NCBI GenBank assembly: GCA_029573365.1
Contig: JAKQGD010000415.1
Span: forward strand, 1 to 5,139
Reading direction: 5' to 3'
Source: Bacteroidota bacterium
GTDB taxonomy: Bacteria > Bacteroidota > Bacteroidia > Chitinophagales > Saprospiraceae
DNA length: 5,139 bases
Below, one piece after another: positions 1 through 5,139 of this stretch (position 1 is the first letter of the stretch; each line of letters starts with the position of its first letter). The position numbers were made by a program, and so were the translations under genes. Under the pieces are notes generated by a model. It had not been told where the DNA came from. It searched no databases and saw only the letters and a list, made by a program, of their open reading frames with translations.

Positions 1-199
1 TGCCGTGTTTGTGGGCAGAAGCCACGATGGAGATCAGTTCCTCTTCATGTCGGGGTATGGCTACAGCCAGAGGCCGCACTTCATACAGGGAAGCGTCGGT
101 GGAGTACAGGGCCAGGCTCAGGTCATCGGTCCTGACGGACCCGGCCTGGGAGTCAGTAAGCTCCTCGAGAAACGCTTTTATGTTTGTTACAGATTCCAT
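1..199 (-). CDS. FAD-linked oxidase (FAD_binding_4 / PCMH type), N-terminal part only
   Basis: This is the start of a flavoprotein oxidoreductase that continues beyond the left edge; 66 codons are visible. The translation begins MESVTNIKAFLEEL and contains YSTDASLYEVRPLAVAIPR (about residues 33-51), followed by HEEELISIVASAHKHG. The order YxTDAS-Y, then P-AV-IPR, then an acidic helix ending in AHKHG is the usual opening of FAD_binding_4 proteins such as glycolate oxidase GlcD, D-lactate dehydrogenases and YdiJ-like FAD/Fe-S fusions. These proteins oxidise 2-hydroxy acids and pass electrons to a carrier. The FAD-binding core and C-terminal domain lie outside the window, so substrate and full length cannot be judged. 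The ATG at 197-199 was chosen because it directly precedes the conserved region and sits just downstream of a consensus promoter. The gene lies downstream of recG on the same strand but 189 bases away, with its own promoter, so it is probably a separate transcription unit. Confidence 0.82.
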   Translation of the reverse strand, partial: MESVTNIKAFLEELTDSQAGSVRTDDLSLALYSTDASLYEVRPLAVAIPRHEEELISIVASAHKHG

Positions 200-213
200 A
201 TTATAAGCAGTGA

Positions 214-245
214 CAAAGTTACACGGATAATCGGCTGTTGCCAAA
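214..245 (-). promoter_or_regulatory. Bacteroidota-type promoter for the FAD-linked oxidase
   Basis: Read on the minus strand, TTTG (242-245) is followed after exactly 20 bases by TAACTTTG (214-221). This is a full match to the Bacteroidota housekeeping pattern: a -33 TTTG, a spacer of about 19-21 and a -7 TAnnTTTG. Transcription would be expected to begin around 207-209, leaving a leader of only about 8-10 bases before the ATG at 199. The match is seen directly; its use as a promoter is inferred. Confidence 0.7.
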
Positions 246-330
246 TGCAGTGTGGATTTAAGTTTAATTACCTTAATTTATCACCCGGCCTTCATTTTAT
301 AAAATACACAAGTAAAACCACGGGTAAATC

Positions 331-361
331 AAAAACTTTTAAATGGCTGGTTTTGTAGCCA
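331..361 (-). terminator. candidate weak Rho-independent terminator after recG
   Basis: On the minus strand, 28 bases past the recG stop, TGGCT (357-361) pairs with AGCCA (344-348) across an 8-base loop. The hairpin is followed by TT and then AAAAGTTTTT (331-340). The stem is only five pairs and the T tract is interrupted, so this is a weak candidate. It is oriented and placed correctly to end recG transcription before the oxidase promoter. Confidence 0.35.
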
Positions 362-388
362 ACAGATGTGGAAATCGTAAAATCAGCA

Positions 389-2509
389 TCACGAAATCCT
401 CGCCCAGTCTTTGTGTTTTTTACGCAGCTTTGCCACCTGCGTCCTGATGCTTTGATGGATGTCTTTTTCCAGATTGGAGTCGTTTTCTATGATGCGGAGG
501 GCTATGTTTCTGGCTGCATCCATGATGGCTGTGTCAGCACTTATGTTTAACAGCTTAAAATCAAGGAGTCCGCTTTGCTGCGTTCCCTGTATGTCACCTG
601 GCCCTCTGAGCTTCAGATCTGCCTCTGCTATCTCAAAACCGTTGGTCGTCCGCACCATGGTAGCTATACGTTCGCGGCCCTCCTTTGATATTTTATAGTC
701 GGTCATCAAAATGCAATACGACTGTTCGGCACCACGGCCCACTCTTCCCCTGAGCTGGTGCAACTGTGACAATCCAAATCTTTCCGTATTTTCTATGACC
801 ATGATGGAGGCATTAGGCACGTTGACGCCTACCTCTATCACAGTTGTGGCCACCATAATCTGTGTCTGCCCTGTGACAAAACGCTGCATCTCGGCATCTT
901 TGTCGGCGGCTTTCATCCTGCCATGCACCACGCTGATCTGAAAGTCCGGCGGTGGAAAATATTGCAACAACCTCTCGTATCCGTCCTGCAGGTTTTTAAG
1001 GTCCAGTTTTTCTGATTCCTCGATAAGAGGGTAAACGACATATATCTGCCGTCCTCTGGCTATCTCTGTATGCATAAACTGGATGAGCTCGGCCCTCGCT
1101 GATTCATACTTGTGGATGGTCTTGATCTCCTTGCGGCCCGGAGGCAGCTCATCGATGATCGATACCTCTAGGTCGCCATAAAGTGTCATAGCCAGAGTTC
1201 GCGGTATAGGTGTGGCTGTCATGACCAGAATATGTGGTACGAAGTCTTCGTTTTTTTTCCACAGACTGGCCCTTTGTGCTACACCAAACCTGTGCTGCTC
1301 ATCGACGATAGCCAGCCCCAGTTTGTGGAAAACCACATTTTCTTCTATCAGGGCATGGGTGCCCACGATGATGTGTATGTCACCCGTAAGGAGTCCTTCC
1401 AGTGCCTCTGTTCGTTTTTTGCCTTTGACACTGCCTGAGAGATAGGCCACCCGGATGTCCATGTCGGCAGTGAGGCCCGTTATTGTTTCAAAATGCTGCT
1501 GTGCGAGGATCTCTGTGGGAGCCATCAGACACGCCTGTAATCCGTTGTCAATAGCCATAAGCATGGAGAGCAGGGCTACGATGGTCTTGCCCGAGCCTAC
1601 ATCCCCTTGCAGTAGCCTGTTCATTTGGGTGTGCTTGCCTAGGTCGGCTCTGATTTCTCGTATCACTTTTTTCTGGGCCCCCGTGAGTTGCCAGGGTAGC
1701 TTGTGGTGGTAAAAATGATTAAACACGGGGCCGATGACCTCAAACGGAACACTGCGGTACTTAATGCGGCGGTAAGCTTTGCTGAGGAGCAGTCTGATCT
1801 GAACATAAAAAAACTCCTCAAACTTGATACGGTTTGTGGCCAGTTCCTTCTGTTGTTCGTTGGCCGGAAAATGGATCCACTGCATGGCTTCAAAACTGCT
1901 GCATATCCTGAGCTTTTCAGTCACATAGGCAGGGAGGGTTTCTGGCAGGTCCGTAGGTGTCAGTGTGGCCAGCAGGCCCTTGACTATCTTTCGACGTCCC
2001 CGGCTGTCGAGGCCTTTGGCATCCATTTTTTCGGTGCCCGGGTACACAGGGTCAAAAGTTTTGGATACTGTGACCGATGCTTCTGACAGCAACTCCATCT
2101 CGGGGTGGGGCATAGACTTAATGCCGTTAAAATCCGATACCCTGCCAAAAACGATATACTCCTCGCCGGTTTTGAGCGTTTTTTCTATCCATGAGGCCCC
2201 TTGAAACCAGACCAGCTCCAAAAATCCGCTGGCATCTTTAAATACACCCTTGACATACTGGCGGCTGGATTTTGACTTAACTTTCTCCAGTGACAGCAGT
2301 GTACCCTTGAGCTGTACCAGATCATTGTCAGAAGTAAGGTCCTTGATGAGGTGAAACCGGGTCCTGTCTATATACCTGAATGGAAAGGCGTACAGCAGGT
2401 CTGACACAGTATGGATATTGAGTTCCTTGCGGAATGTCTCCCCCCTGGACGGACCTACACCTTTTACATATTCTACAGGTGTATCAAGGATGTTTGTCGG
2501 TTGGCCCAA
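389..2509 (-). CDS. recG: ATP-dependent DNA helicase RecG
   Basis: RecG is a cytoplasmic superfamily 2 DNA translocase that reverses stalled replication forks and branch-migrates Holliday junctions and D- or R-loops during repair. The 706-residue product is close to the usual length (about 690-700). The N-terminal region carries the family signature VEYVKGVGPSRGE (12-24) and FPFRYIDRT (42-50), then an OB-fold wedge domain at roughly 55-150. Helicase motifs follow in order: LTGAQ (275-279), Walker A GDVGSGKT (302-309), APTEILAQQH (330-339), DEQH box (403-406), TATPIPRTLA (431-440), motif V TTVIEVGVNVPNA (555-567) and motif VI QLHQLRGRVGRG (582-593). The C-terminal TRG-like segment, with FEIAEADLKLRGPGDIQGT (625-643), couples ATP hydrolysis to translocation. 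All key catalytic residues are present. The start is TTG at 2507-2509: the frame is closed upstream by TGA at 2534-2536, no in-frame ATG precedes the conserved region, and AAAGGA lies about 9 bases upstream. It is divergent from rbfA. Confidence 0.97.
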   Translation of the reverse strand: MGQPTNILDTPVEYVKGVGPSRGETFRKELNIHTVSDLLYAFPFRYIDRTRFHLIKDLTSDNDLVQLKGTLLSLEKVKSKSSRQYVKGVFKDASGFLELVWFQGASWIEKTLKTGEEYIVFGRVSDFNGIKSMPHPEMELLSEASVTVSKTFDPVYPGTEKMDAKGLDSRGRRKIVKGLLATLTPTDLPETLPAYVTEKLRICSSFEAMQWIHFPANEQQKELATNRIKFEEFFYVQIRLLLSKAYRRIKYRSVPFEVIGPVFNHFYHHKLPWQLTGAQKKVIREIRADLGKHTQMNRLLQGDVGSGKTIVALLSMLMAIDNGLQACLMAPTEILAQQHFETITGLTADMDIRVAYLSGSVKGKKRTEALEGLLTGDIHIIVGTHALIEENVVFHKLGLAIVDEQHRFGVAQRASLWKKNEDFVPHILVMTATPIPRTLAMTLYGDLEVSIIDELPPGRKEIKTIHKYESARAELIQFMHTEIARGRQIYVVYPLIEESEKLDLKNLQDGYERLLQYFPPPDFQISVVHGRMKAADKDAEMQRFVTGQTQIMVATTVIEVGVNVPNASIMVIENTERFGLSQLHQLRGRVGRGAEQSYCILMTDYKISKEGRERIATMVRTTNGFEIAEADLKLRGPGDIQGTQQSGLLDFKLLNISADTAIMDAARNIALRIIENDSNLEKDIHQSIRTQVAKLRKKHKDWARIS

Positions 2510-2518
2510 TGGTTGTTG

Positions 2519-2524
2519 TCCTTT
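2519..2524 (-). promoter_or_regulatory. Shine-Dalgarno-like site supporting the recG TTG start
   Basis: On the minus strand AAAGGA ends 9 bases before the TTG codon at 2509. It is the only purine-rich ribosome-binding-like sequence seen ahead of a start codon in this window, and it supports initiation at TTG. It is a partial match to the anti-Shine-Dalgarno complement, and such sites matter less in Bacteroidota than elsewhere. Confidence 0.4.
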
Positions 2525-2530
2525 TAATGG

Positions 2531-2560
2531 TTGTCAATTTTTGCAAATGTATTACTTTTG
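2531..2560 (+). promoter_or_regulatory. Bacteroidota-type promoter for rbfA
   Basis: On the plus strand TTG (2531-2533, within GGTTGTC) is followed after 19 bases by TACTTTTG (2553-2560), a full match to the -7 consensus TAnnTTTG. Initiation would fall near 2566-2567, giving a leader of about 11 bases before the rbfA ATG at 2578. This placement also argues against the longer upstream starts for rbfA. The match is seen directly; promoter activity is inferred. Confidence 0.6.
2544..2551 (-). promoter_or_regulatory. candidate recG promoter -7 element
   Basis: On the minus strand TACATTTG fits the Bacteroidota -7 consensus TAnnTTTG. It would give a transcript start near 2537-2539 and a leader of about 29 bases before the TTG start of recG. 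I see no TTTG or TTG at the expected 19-21 base spacing; the nearest TTG is 12 bases upstream. The -33 half is therefore weak or missing. The box abuts the rbfA -7 element on the opposite strand. Confidence 0.45.
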
Positions 2561-2577
2561 TGGCAATCCTTAATCGC

Positions 2578-2955
2578 ATGGAAAGCAAAAGACAGCTTCA
2601 ACTGGGTGAACTCCTCAAACGACACTTTGCATCAGTACTGATGGAACACGGGCCTTATATATATGGTGACGCCTTTGTTACTGTCACCCACGTTAAGGTC
2701 GCTCCCGACCTCTCTGAGGCCAAGGTTTACCTCAGTGTGTTCAATGCCACTGACAAGACATCGGTCGTAAACAGAGTGTCAAACCATACCCACGTGCTCA
2801 AGCAGGCCCTCGTATCGAGGATCAAACATCAGATCAGACGTATCCCCAGGATTGTTTTCTTTGAAGACGAAACCACCGACGAGATGTACAAGGTGGACGA
2901 GATGTTCAGAAGCATAAAGACTATGTACCCTCCATCTGCACACGAGGAGGAATAA
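2578..2955 (+). CDS. rbfA: 30S ribosome-binding factor A (RbfA)
   Basis: RbfA binds the immature 30S subunit and assists late processing and folding of 16S rRNA; it matters especially for growth in the cold. The product is 125 residues, as expected for this small single-domain KH-fold protein (133 in E. coli). Recognisable stretches are MESKRQLQLGELLKRHF (1-17), the segment ending YIYGDAFVTVTHVKVAPDL (27-45), the core strand SEAKVYLSVFN (46-56), and the C-terminal RRIPRIVFFEDETTDEMYKV (87-106), matching the family pattern of LR-P-L-F--D-S/T----. The ATG at 2578 is chosen because family members begin at MESKRQ. The frame stays open upstream to about 2434, with another ATG at 2527, but those codons precede or overlap the predicted promoter and add non-conserved residues. 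No Shine-Dalgarno sequence is visible. The gene is divergent from recG, with 68 bases between start codons. Confidence 0.95.
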   Translation: MESKRQLQLGELLKRHFASVLMEHGPYIYGDAFVTVTHVKVAPDLSEAKVYLSVFNATDKTSVVNRVSNHTHVLKQALVSRIKHQIRRIPRIVFFEDETTDEMYKVDEMFRSIKTMYPPSAHEEE

Positions 2956-3109
2956 AGGCCATCCAAACTAAGTTTTGTAGTATTAACATTTTATTTAAAA
3001 TCATACTGTAAAGGCTGTAATTTCAGACGTCCGGCAAATTAATATTTATTTTGTGGGCTTTGTGTTAACAATCAGAAAAATACATATGTGGTCGGGCATT
3101 ATATGATTT

Positions 3110-3162
3110 TGATTTAGGTAGCAAGGGTAACATAAATCATAACCTGGTCTAACTTAAATCAT
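3110..3162. repeat. short inverted and direct repeats, TGATTTA / TAAATCAT
   Basis: TGATTTA (3110-3116) is the exact reverse complement of TAAATCA at 3133-3139, 16 bases downstream. TAAATCAT occurs twice in the same direction, at 3133-3140 and 3155-3162, with a period of 22 bases, about two helical turns. A regulator-binding region upstream of the YceI gene would fit, but in DNA this AT-rich the repeats could be chance. Confidence 0.35.
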
Positions 3163-3184
3163 ATTTTAAGGTCTGAAAAGCCCA

Positions 3185-3192
3185 TAATCTTG
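3185..3192 (+). promoter_or_regulatory. weak candidate -7 element for the YceI gene
   Basis: TAATCTTG differs from TAnnTTTG at one position and would give a leader of about 30 bases before the ATG at 3228. No clear -33 TTTG is found at the right spacing; only a T-run, TTTT, ends at 3167, 17 bases upstream. This is the best placed candidate in the gap, but it is much weaker than the other two promoters with paired elements in this window. Confidence 0.25.
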
Positions 3193-3227
3193 TGGTGTAT
3201 TTCGATAACAACAAAAAATATATCACG

Positions 3228-3809
3228 ATGAGAAATTTAATTTTAATCCCGGTAACAATGATGGTCTTCCTTTTACTTGGAGGGTTGGCAACGGCCCAGG
3301 GCAAGTTTATGACCAAGACCGCCAATATGACTGTAGAAGGAACATCCACACTGCACGACTGGCATATGAAGTCATCATCCGCTGAGGTATCTGCAATGAT
3401 AGAAAAAGATGCTGCCGGAAAAGTCACAGCTGTCAAGAGTATGAGTTTTACGATGGCTGCCAAGTCACTCAAAAGCGGCAAAGATGCCATGGACAAAAAT
3501 GCATACAAGTCTCTTAAGACAGACCAGAACCCAAACATTACTGCCACACTTAAAAAGGCCGATGTCACTGCCAAGGACGACAAAACCTTCCTGGTAAAAG
3601 CTGTTGTAGCCCTTACGGTAGCTGGCAAGACCCTGGATACACCGCTGGAAGCTACCATCGTAAAAGTTAGCGACACCAGTTACACCATCAAGGGATCCAA
3701 GTCCTTTAAAATGAGTGCCTTTGAAGTCAAACCCCCATCCTTTATGATGGGAGCCGTCAAGACCGGCGACGATGTAACCCTGAAATTCGATTTGACCTTA
3801 AATCAGTAA
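3228..3809 (+). CDS. secreted YceI-family (lipocalin-like, polyisoprenoid-binding type) protein
   Basis: YceI-family proteins are exported and fold into a lipocalin-like barrel; some bind long polyisoprenoid lipids such as polyprenyl quinones. The 193-residue product begins with a clear Sec signal peptide: MRN, a hydrophobic stretch from about residue 4 to 20, and a probable cleavage after ATA (21-23) before Gln24. The mature part has the GTSTLHDWHM motif (38-47) common in Bacteroidota members, the central MDKNAYKSLKTDQNPNIT (88-105), and the closing VKPPSFMMGAVKTGDD (167-182) followed by the final strand LKFDLTLNQ. No lipobox cysteine is present, so it is probably a soluble periplasmic protein. 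The mature chain is lysine-rich (about 25 Lys). The ATG at 3228 is chosen because it starts the signal peptide exactly; an upstream in-frame start at 3192 would add 12 polar residues in front of it. The ligand is unknown. It is followed after 47 bases by an outer-membrane barrel gene, probably in one operon. Confidence 0.9.
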   Translation: MRNLILIPVTMMVFLLLGGLATAQGKFMTKTANMTVEGTSTLHDWHMKSSSAEVSAMIEKDAAGKVTAVKSMSFTMAAKSLKSGKDAMDKNAYKSLKTDQNPNITATLKKADVTAKDDKTFLVKAVVALTVAGKTLDTPLEATIVKVSDTSYTIKGSKSFKMSAFEVKPPSFMMGAVKTGDDVTLKFDLTLNQ

Positions 3810-3856
3810 AAATTAATAACCAATAATAATTTTATTAACCTTTAAACAAAAACAAT

Positions 3857-5139
3857 ATGAGACCTTTATTTAATCTTTTCAGTCTAATTGCCTTCACATT
3901 GTTTGTGACAGGACTTTCAGCCCAGATTCAGTATACAAGGGAAACCAACAAAGATGGTATGAATGTCTTTGAACCATCAAAGGACGATGCCACAGTATAC
4001 GAGGGATTTAAACTTAGGATAGGTGGTGCTTTTACACAAGGATATCAAAGCCTGTCACACGAAAACCAGGACACATTCAAATTAGCTACTAAAAAACTTT
4101 ATGCAATGTCAGGCGGTTTCAACCTGGCTGCTGCAAACCTCAATTTCGACGTTCAAGTCGAGGATGGTATCAGGGTTTATCTTGAAAACTACATGGCCTC
4201 CAGGCACCACAATGAGTTCTGGGTCAAGGGTGGATACATTCAGATAGACAAACTGCCTATGTTTAACAATCCTGAATGGTACACCAAGTACTTGAGAGTA
4301 AAAATAGGACACATGGAAGTTAACTATGGTGACCAGCACTTCAGAAGATCTGACGGAGGTAATACCATTTTCAACCCGTTTGCCGAAAACCACATTATGG
4401 ACCAGTTTGCCACAGAAATTGGTGGTGAAGTTTATGTTTTCCCTGCCAAAGGCTTCATGTTAATGGGTGGTATGACCGGTGGATTGATCAGAAATGATAT
4501 CTTTGATTACAGTACCAATACAGGTACAGCTGTAAAGAAAAGAGGTCCTGCTATCCTCCTTAAGCTTGCTTATGACAATAAAGCATCCGAAGACCTCAGA
4601 TACAGACTTAGTGCTTCCATGTATTCAAATGCAGAAACACCAAGGTCAACAATATACTCTGGTGACAGAACAGGTTCCAACTACTTCGGAGTAATGGAAA
4701 ACACAGCCTTCAATGCCACAAATAGTTTTACTAGCGGCAGATTTAGTCCGGGTACATTAAACAAGGTTACAGCCATCATGATTAACCCATTTGTGAAGTT
4801 TAAAGGAATCGAATTGTTTGGTACTTACGAAATCATGAATGGCAAAGCCATTGCCGAAACAGATAACAGGAAAACCACTCAGTTGGCAGTTGAAGGTCTT
4901 TACAGATTCATTAAAAATGAGCAGGCTTTTGTCGGTGTCAAATACAACACAGTGACCAGCAGATTGCAGGGTTATACCACAGACGTTACAATCGACAGGC
5001 TGGCATTTGCAGCAGGATGGTTCCCAACTAAAAATCTCCTTCTCAAAGGCGAATATGTAAACCAGACTTTTGATGGTTTCAATGGAAATGACATCAGACA
5101 AGATGGTAGCTTCAAAGGTGTTGTAATCCAGGCAGTAGT
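3857..5139 (+). CDS. outer-membrane beta-barrel (porin-like) protein, C-terminus cut off
   Basis: This gene runs off the right edge; 427 complete codons are visible. The protein opens with a signal peptide, MRPLFNLFSLIAFTLFVTGL followed by SAQ, with probable cleavage after SA or SAQ (residues 21-23). The rest is a long run of alternating polar/hydrophobic beta strands with many aromatic residues and short Gly/Asn/Asp-rich turns, for example FKLRIGGAFTQGY (51-63), TKYLRVKIGHMEVNYGD (143-159), FVKFKGIELFGTYEIMNG (312-329) and QAFVGVKYNTVTSRLQGY (356-373). This suggests an outer-membrane barrel of the kind annotated in Bacteroidota as porin-like. The block GHMEVNYGDQHFRRSDGG (151-168) and NPFAENHIMDQFATEIGG (173-190) looks like its most conserved part. 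No TonB box, carboxypeptidase-like domain or SusD partner is seen, so it is not a typical SusC transporter. The last visible residues, GSFKGVVIQAV, resemble a terminal strand, so few codons are probably missing. Its substrate is unknown. Confidence 0.8.
   Translation, partial: MRPLFNLFSLIAFTLFVTGLSAQIQYTRETNKDGMNVFEPSKDDATVYEGFKLRIGGAFTQGYQSLSHENQDTFKLATKKLYAMSGGFNLAAANLNFDVQVEDGIRVYLENYMASRHHNEFWVKGGYIQIDKLPMFNNPEWYTKYLRVKIGHMEVNYGDQHFRRSDGGNTIFNPFAENHIMDQFATEIGGEVYVFPAKGFMLMGGMTGGLIRNDIFDYSTNTGTAVKKRGPAILLKLAYDNKASEDLRYRLSASMYSNAETPRSTIYSGDRTGSNYFGVMENTAFNATNSFTSGRFSPGTLNKVTAIMINPFVKFKGIELFGTYEIMNGKAIAETDNRKTTQLAVEGLYRFIKNEQAFVGVKYNTVTSRLQGYTTDVTIDRLAFAAGWFPTKNLLLKGEYVNQTFDGFNGNDIRQDGSFKGVVIQAV

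Larger units (their letters stand above)
2956..3227. other. AT-rich intergenic region between rbfA and the YceI gene
   Basis: I see no gene in this 272-base stretch on either strand. It is AT-rich and has no convincing GC stem plus T-tract terminator for rbfA; the best hairpin is the short all-A/T ATTTT-ATTT-AAAAT near 2988-3001. No exact TAnnTTTG box occurs on the plus strand. The closest are TGATTTTG (3104-3111) and TAATCTTG (3185-3192), each one base off. A cluster of TAAATCA elements lies at 3110-3162. Confidence 0.6.

Noticed and set aside
294..305. Perfect 12-base palindrome ATTTTATAAAAT upstream of the oxidase promoter
   Set aside because: It is made only of A and T in an AT-rich gap, lies about 50 bases upstream of the -33 element, and has no second copy to support a regulator site.
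5..358. Plus-strand open frame of 117 codons across the left end
   Set aside because: It runs antisense to the FAD-linked oxidase start and through its promoter and the intergenic gap, and its translation matches no family I recognise.
1703..2086. Plus-strand open frame of 127 codons inside recG
   Set aside because: It is antisense to the well-conserved recG coding sequence and shows no family features of its own.
3149..3676. Minus-strand open frame of 175 codons opposite the YceI gene
   Set aside because: The plus-strand frame has a full-length YceI domain and a signal peptide. The antisense translation is low-complexity hydrophobic sequence, as expected from the complement of Lys- and Ala-rich codons.
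3813..3838. Inverted repeat TTAATAA / TTATTAA between the YceI and barrel genes, a possible terminator or operator
   Set aside because: The stem is seven A/T pairs with a 12-base loop and no following T tract. It is too weak to call a terminator and easily arises by chance in DNA this AT-rich.
4109..5101. Two minus-strand open frames (4109-4393 and 4757-5101) antisense to the barrel gene
   Set aside because: Neither encodes anything recognisable, and both lie opposite a strongly coding, signal-peptide-bearing frame. They are best explained by the codon composition of the barrel gene.
1..5139. Search for mobile elements, CRISPR arrays, tRNA or rRNA genes, toxin-antitoxin or defence genes
   Set aside because: No transposase or integrase motifs, terminal inverted repeats, regularly spaced repeats, tRNA-like folds or recognisable small toxin or antitoxin frames were seen. 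The window is explained by five chromosomal genes.

Overview
The window looks like ordinary chromosomal DNA from a member of the Bacteroidota. Three things point there. The RbfA and RecG sequences resemble the Bacteroidota versions. Three intergenic sites match the phylum's -7 promoter element TAnnTTTG, two of them with a correctly spaced -33 element. Most start codons have an A-rich leader or none, not a strong Shine-Dalgarno sequence. I cannot name a genus.

Layout, left to right. Positions 1-199 (minus strand) hold the first 66 codons of an FAD-linked oxidase that runs off the left edge. Positions 200-388 are intergenic, with a consensus promoter for the oxidase and a weak candidate terminator for recG. 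Positions 389-2509 (minus) hold a complete recG, the branch-migrating DNA helicase, which appears to start at TTG. Positions 2510-2577 are a short divergent promoter region with two back-to-back -7 boxes. Positions 2578-2955 (plus) hold rbfA, the 30S ribosome maturation factor. Positions 2956-3227 are an AT-rich gap of 272 bases with no gene, a weak candidate promoter and a small set of repeated TAAATCA elements. Positions 3228-3809 (plus) encode a secreted YceI-family protein. From 3857 to the right edge (plus) lies most of an outer-membrane beta-barrel protein, cut off close to its expected C-terminus.

Functionally there are two parts. The left and middle carry housekeeping genes for replication-fork repair, ribosome assembly and a flavin oxidase. 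The right end is an envelope pair: a periplasmic YceI lipocalin-like protein and an outer-membrane barrel, 47 bases apart and probably cotranscribed. The envelope pair is visibly richer in A/T at third codon positions than recG.

I found no mobile element, CRISPR array, RNA gene, toxin-antitoxin module or defence system, and no sign of an undescribed system. The points worth a second look are modest: the overlapping recG/rbfA promoters, the non-ATG recG start, the very short predicted leader of the oxidase gene, the repeats ahead of the YceI gene, and the YceI-barrel pairing.
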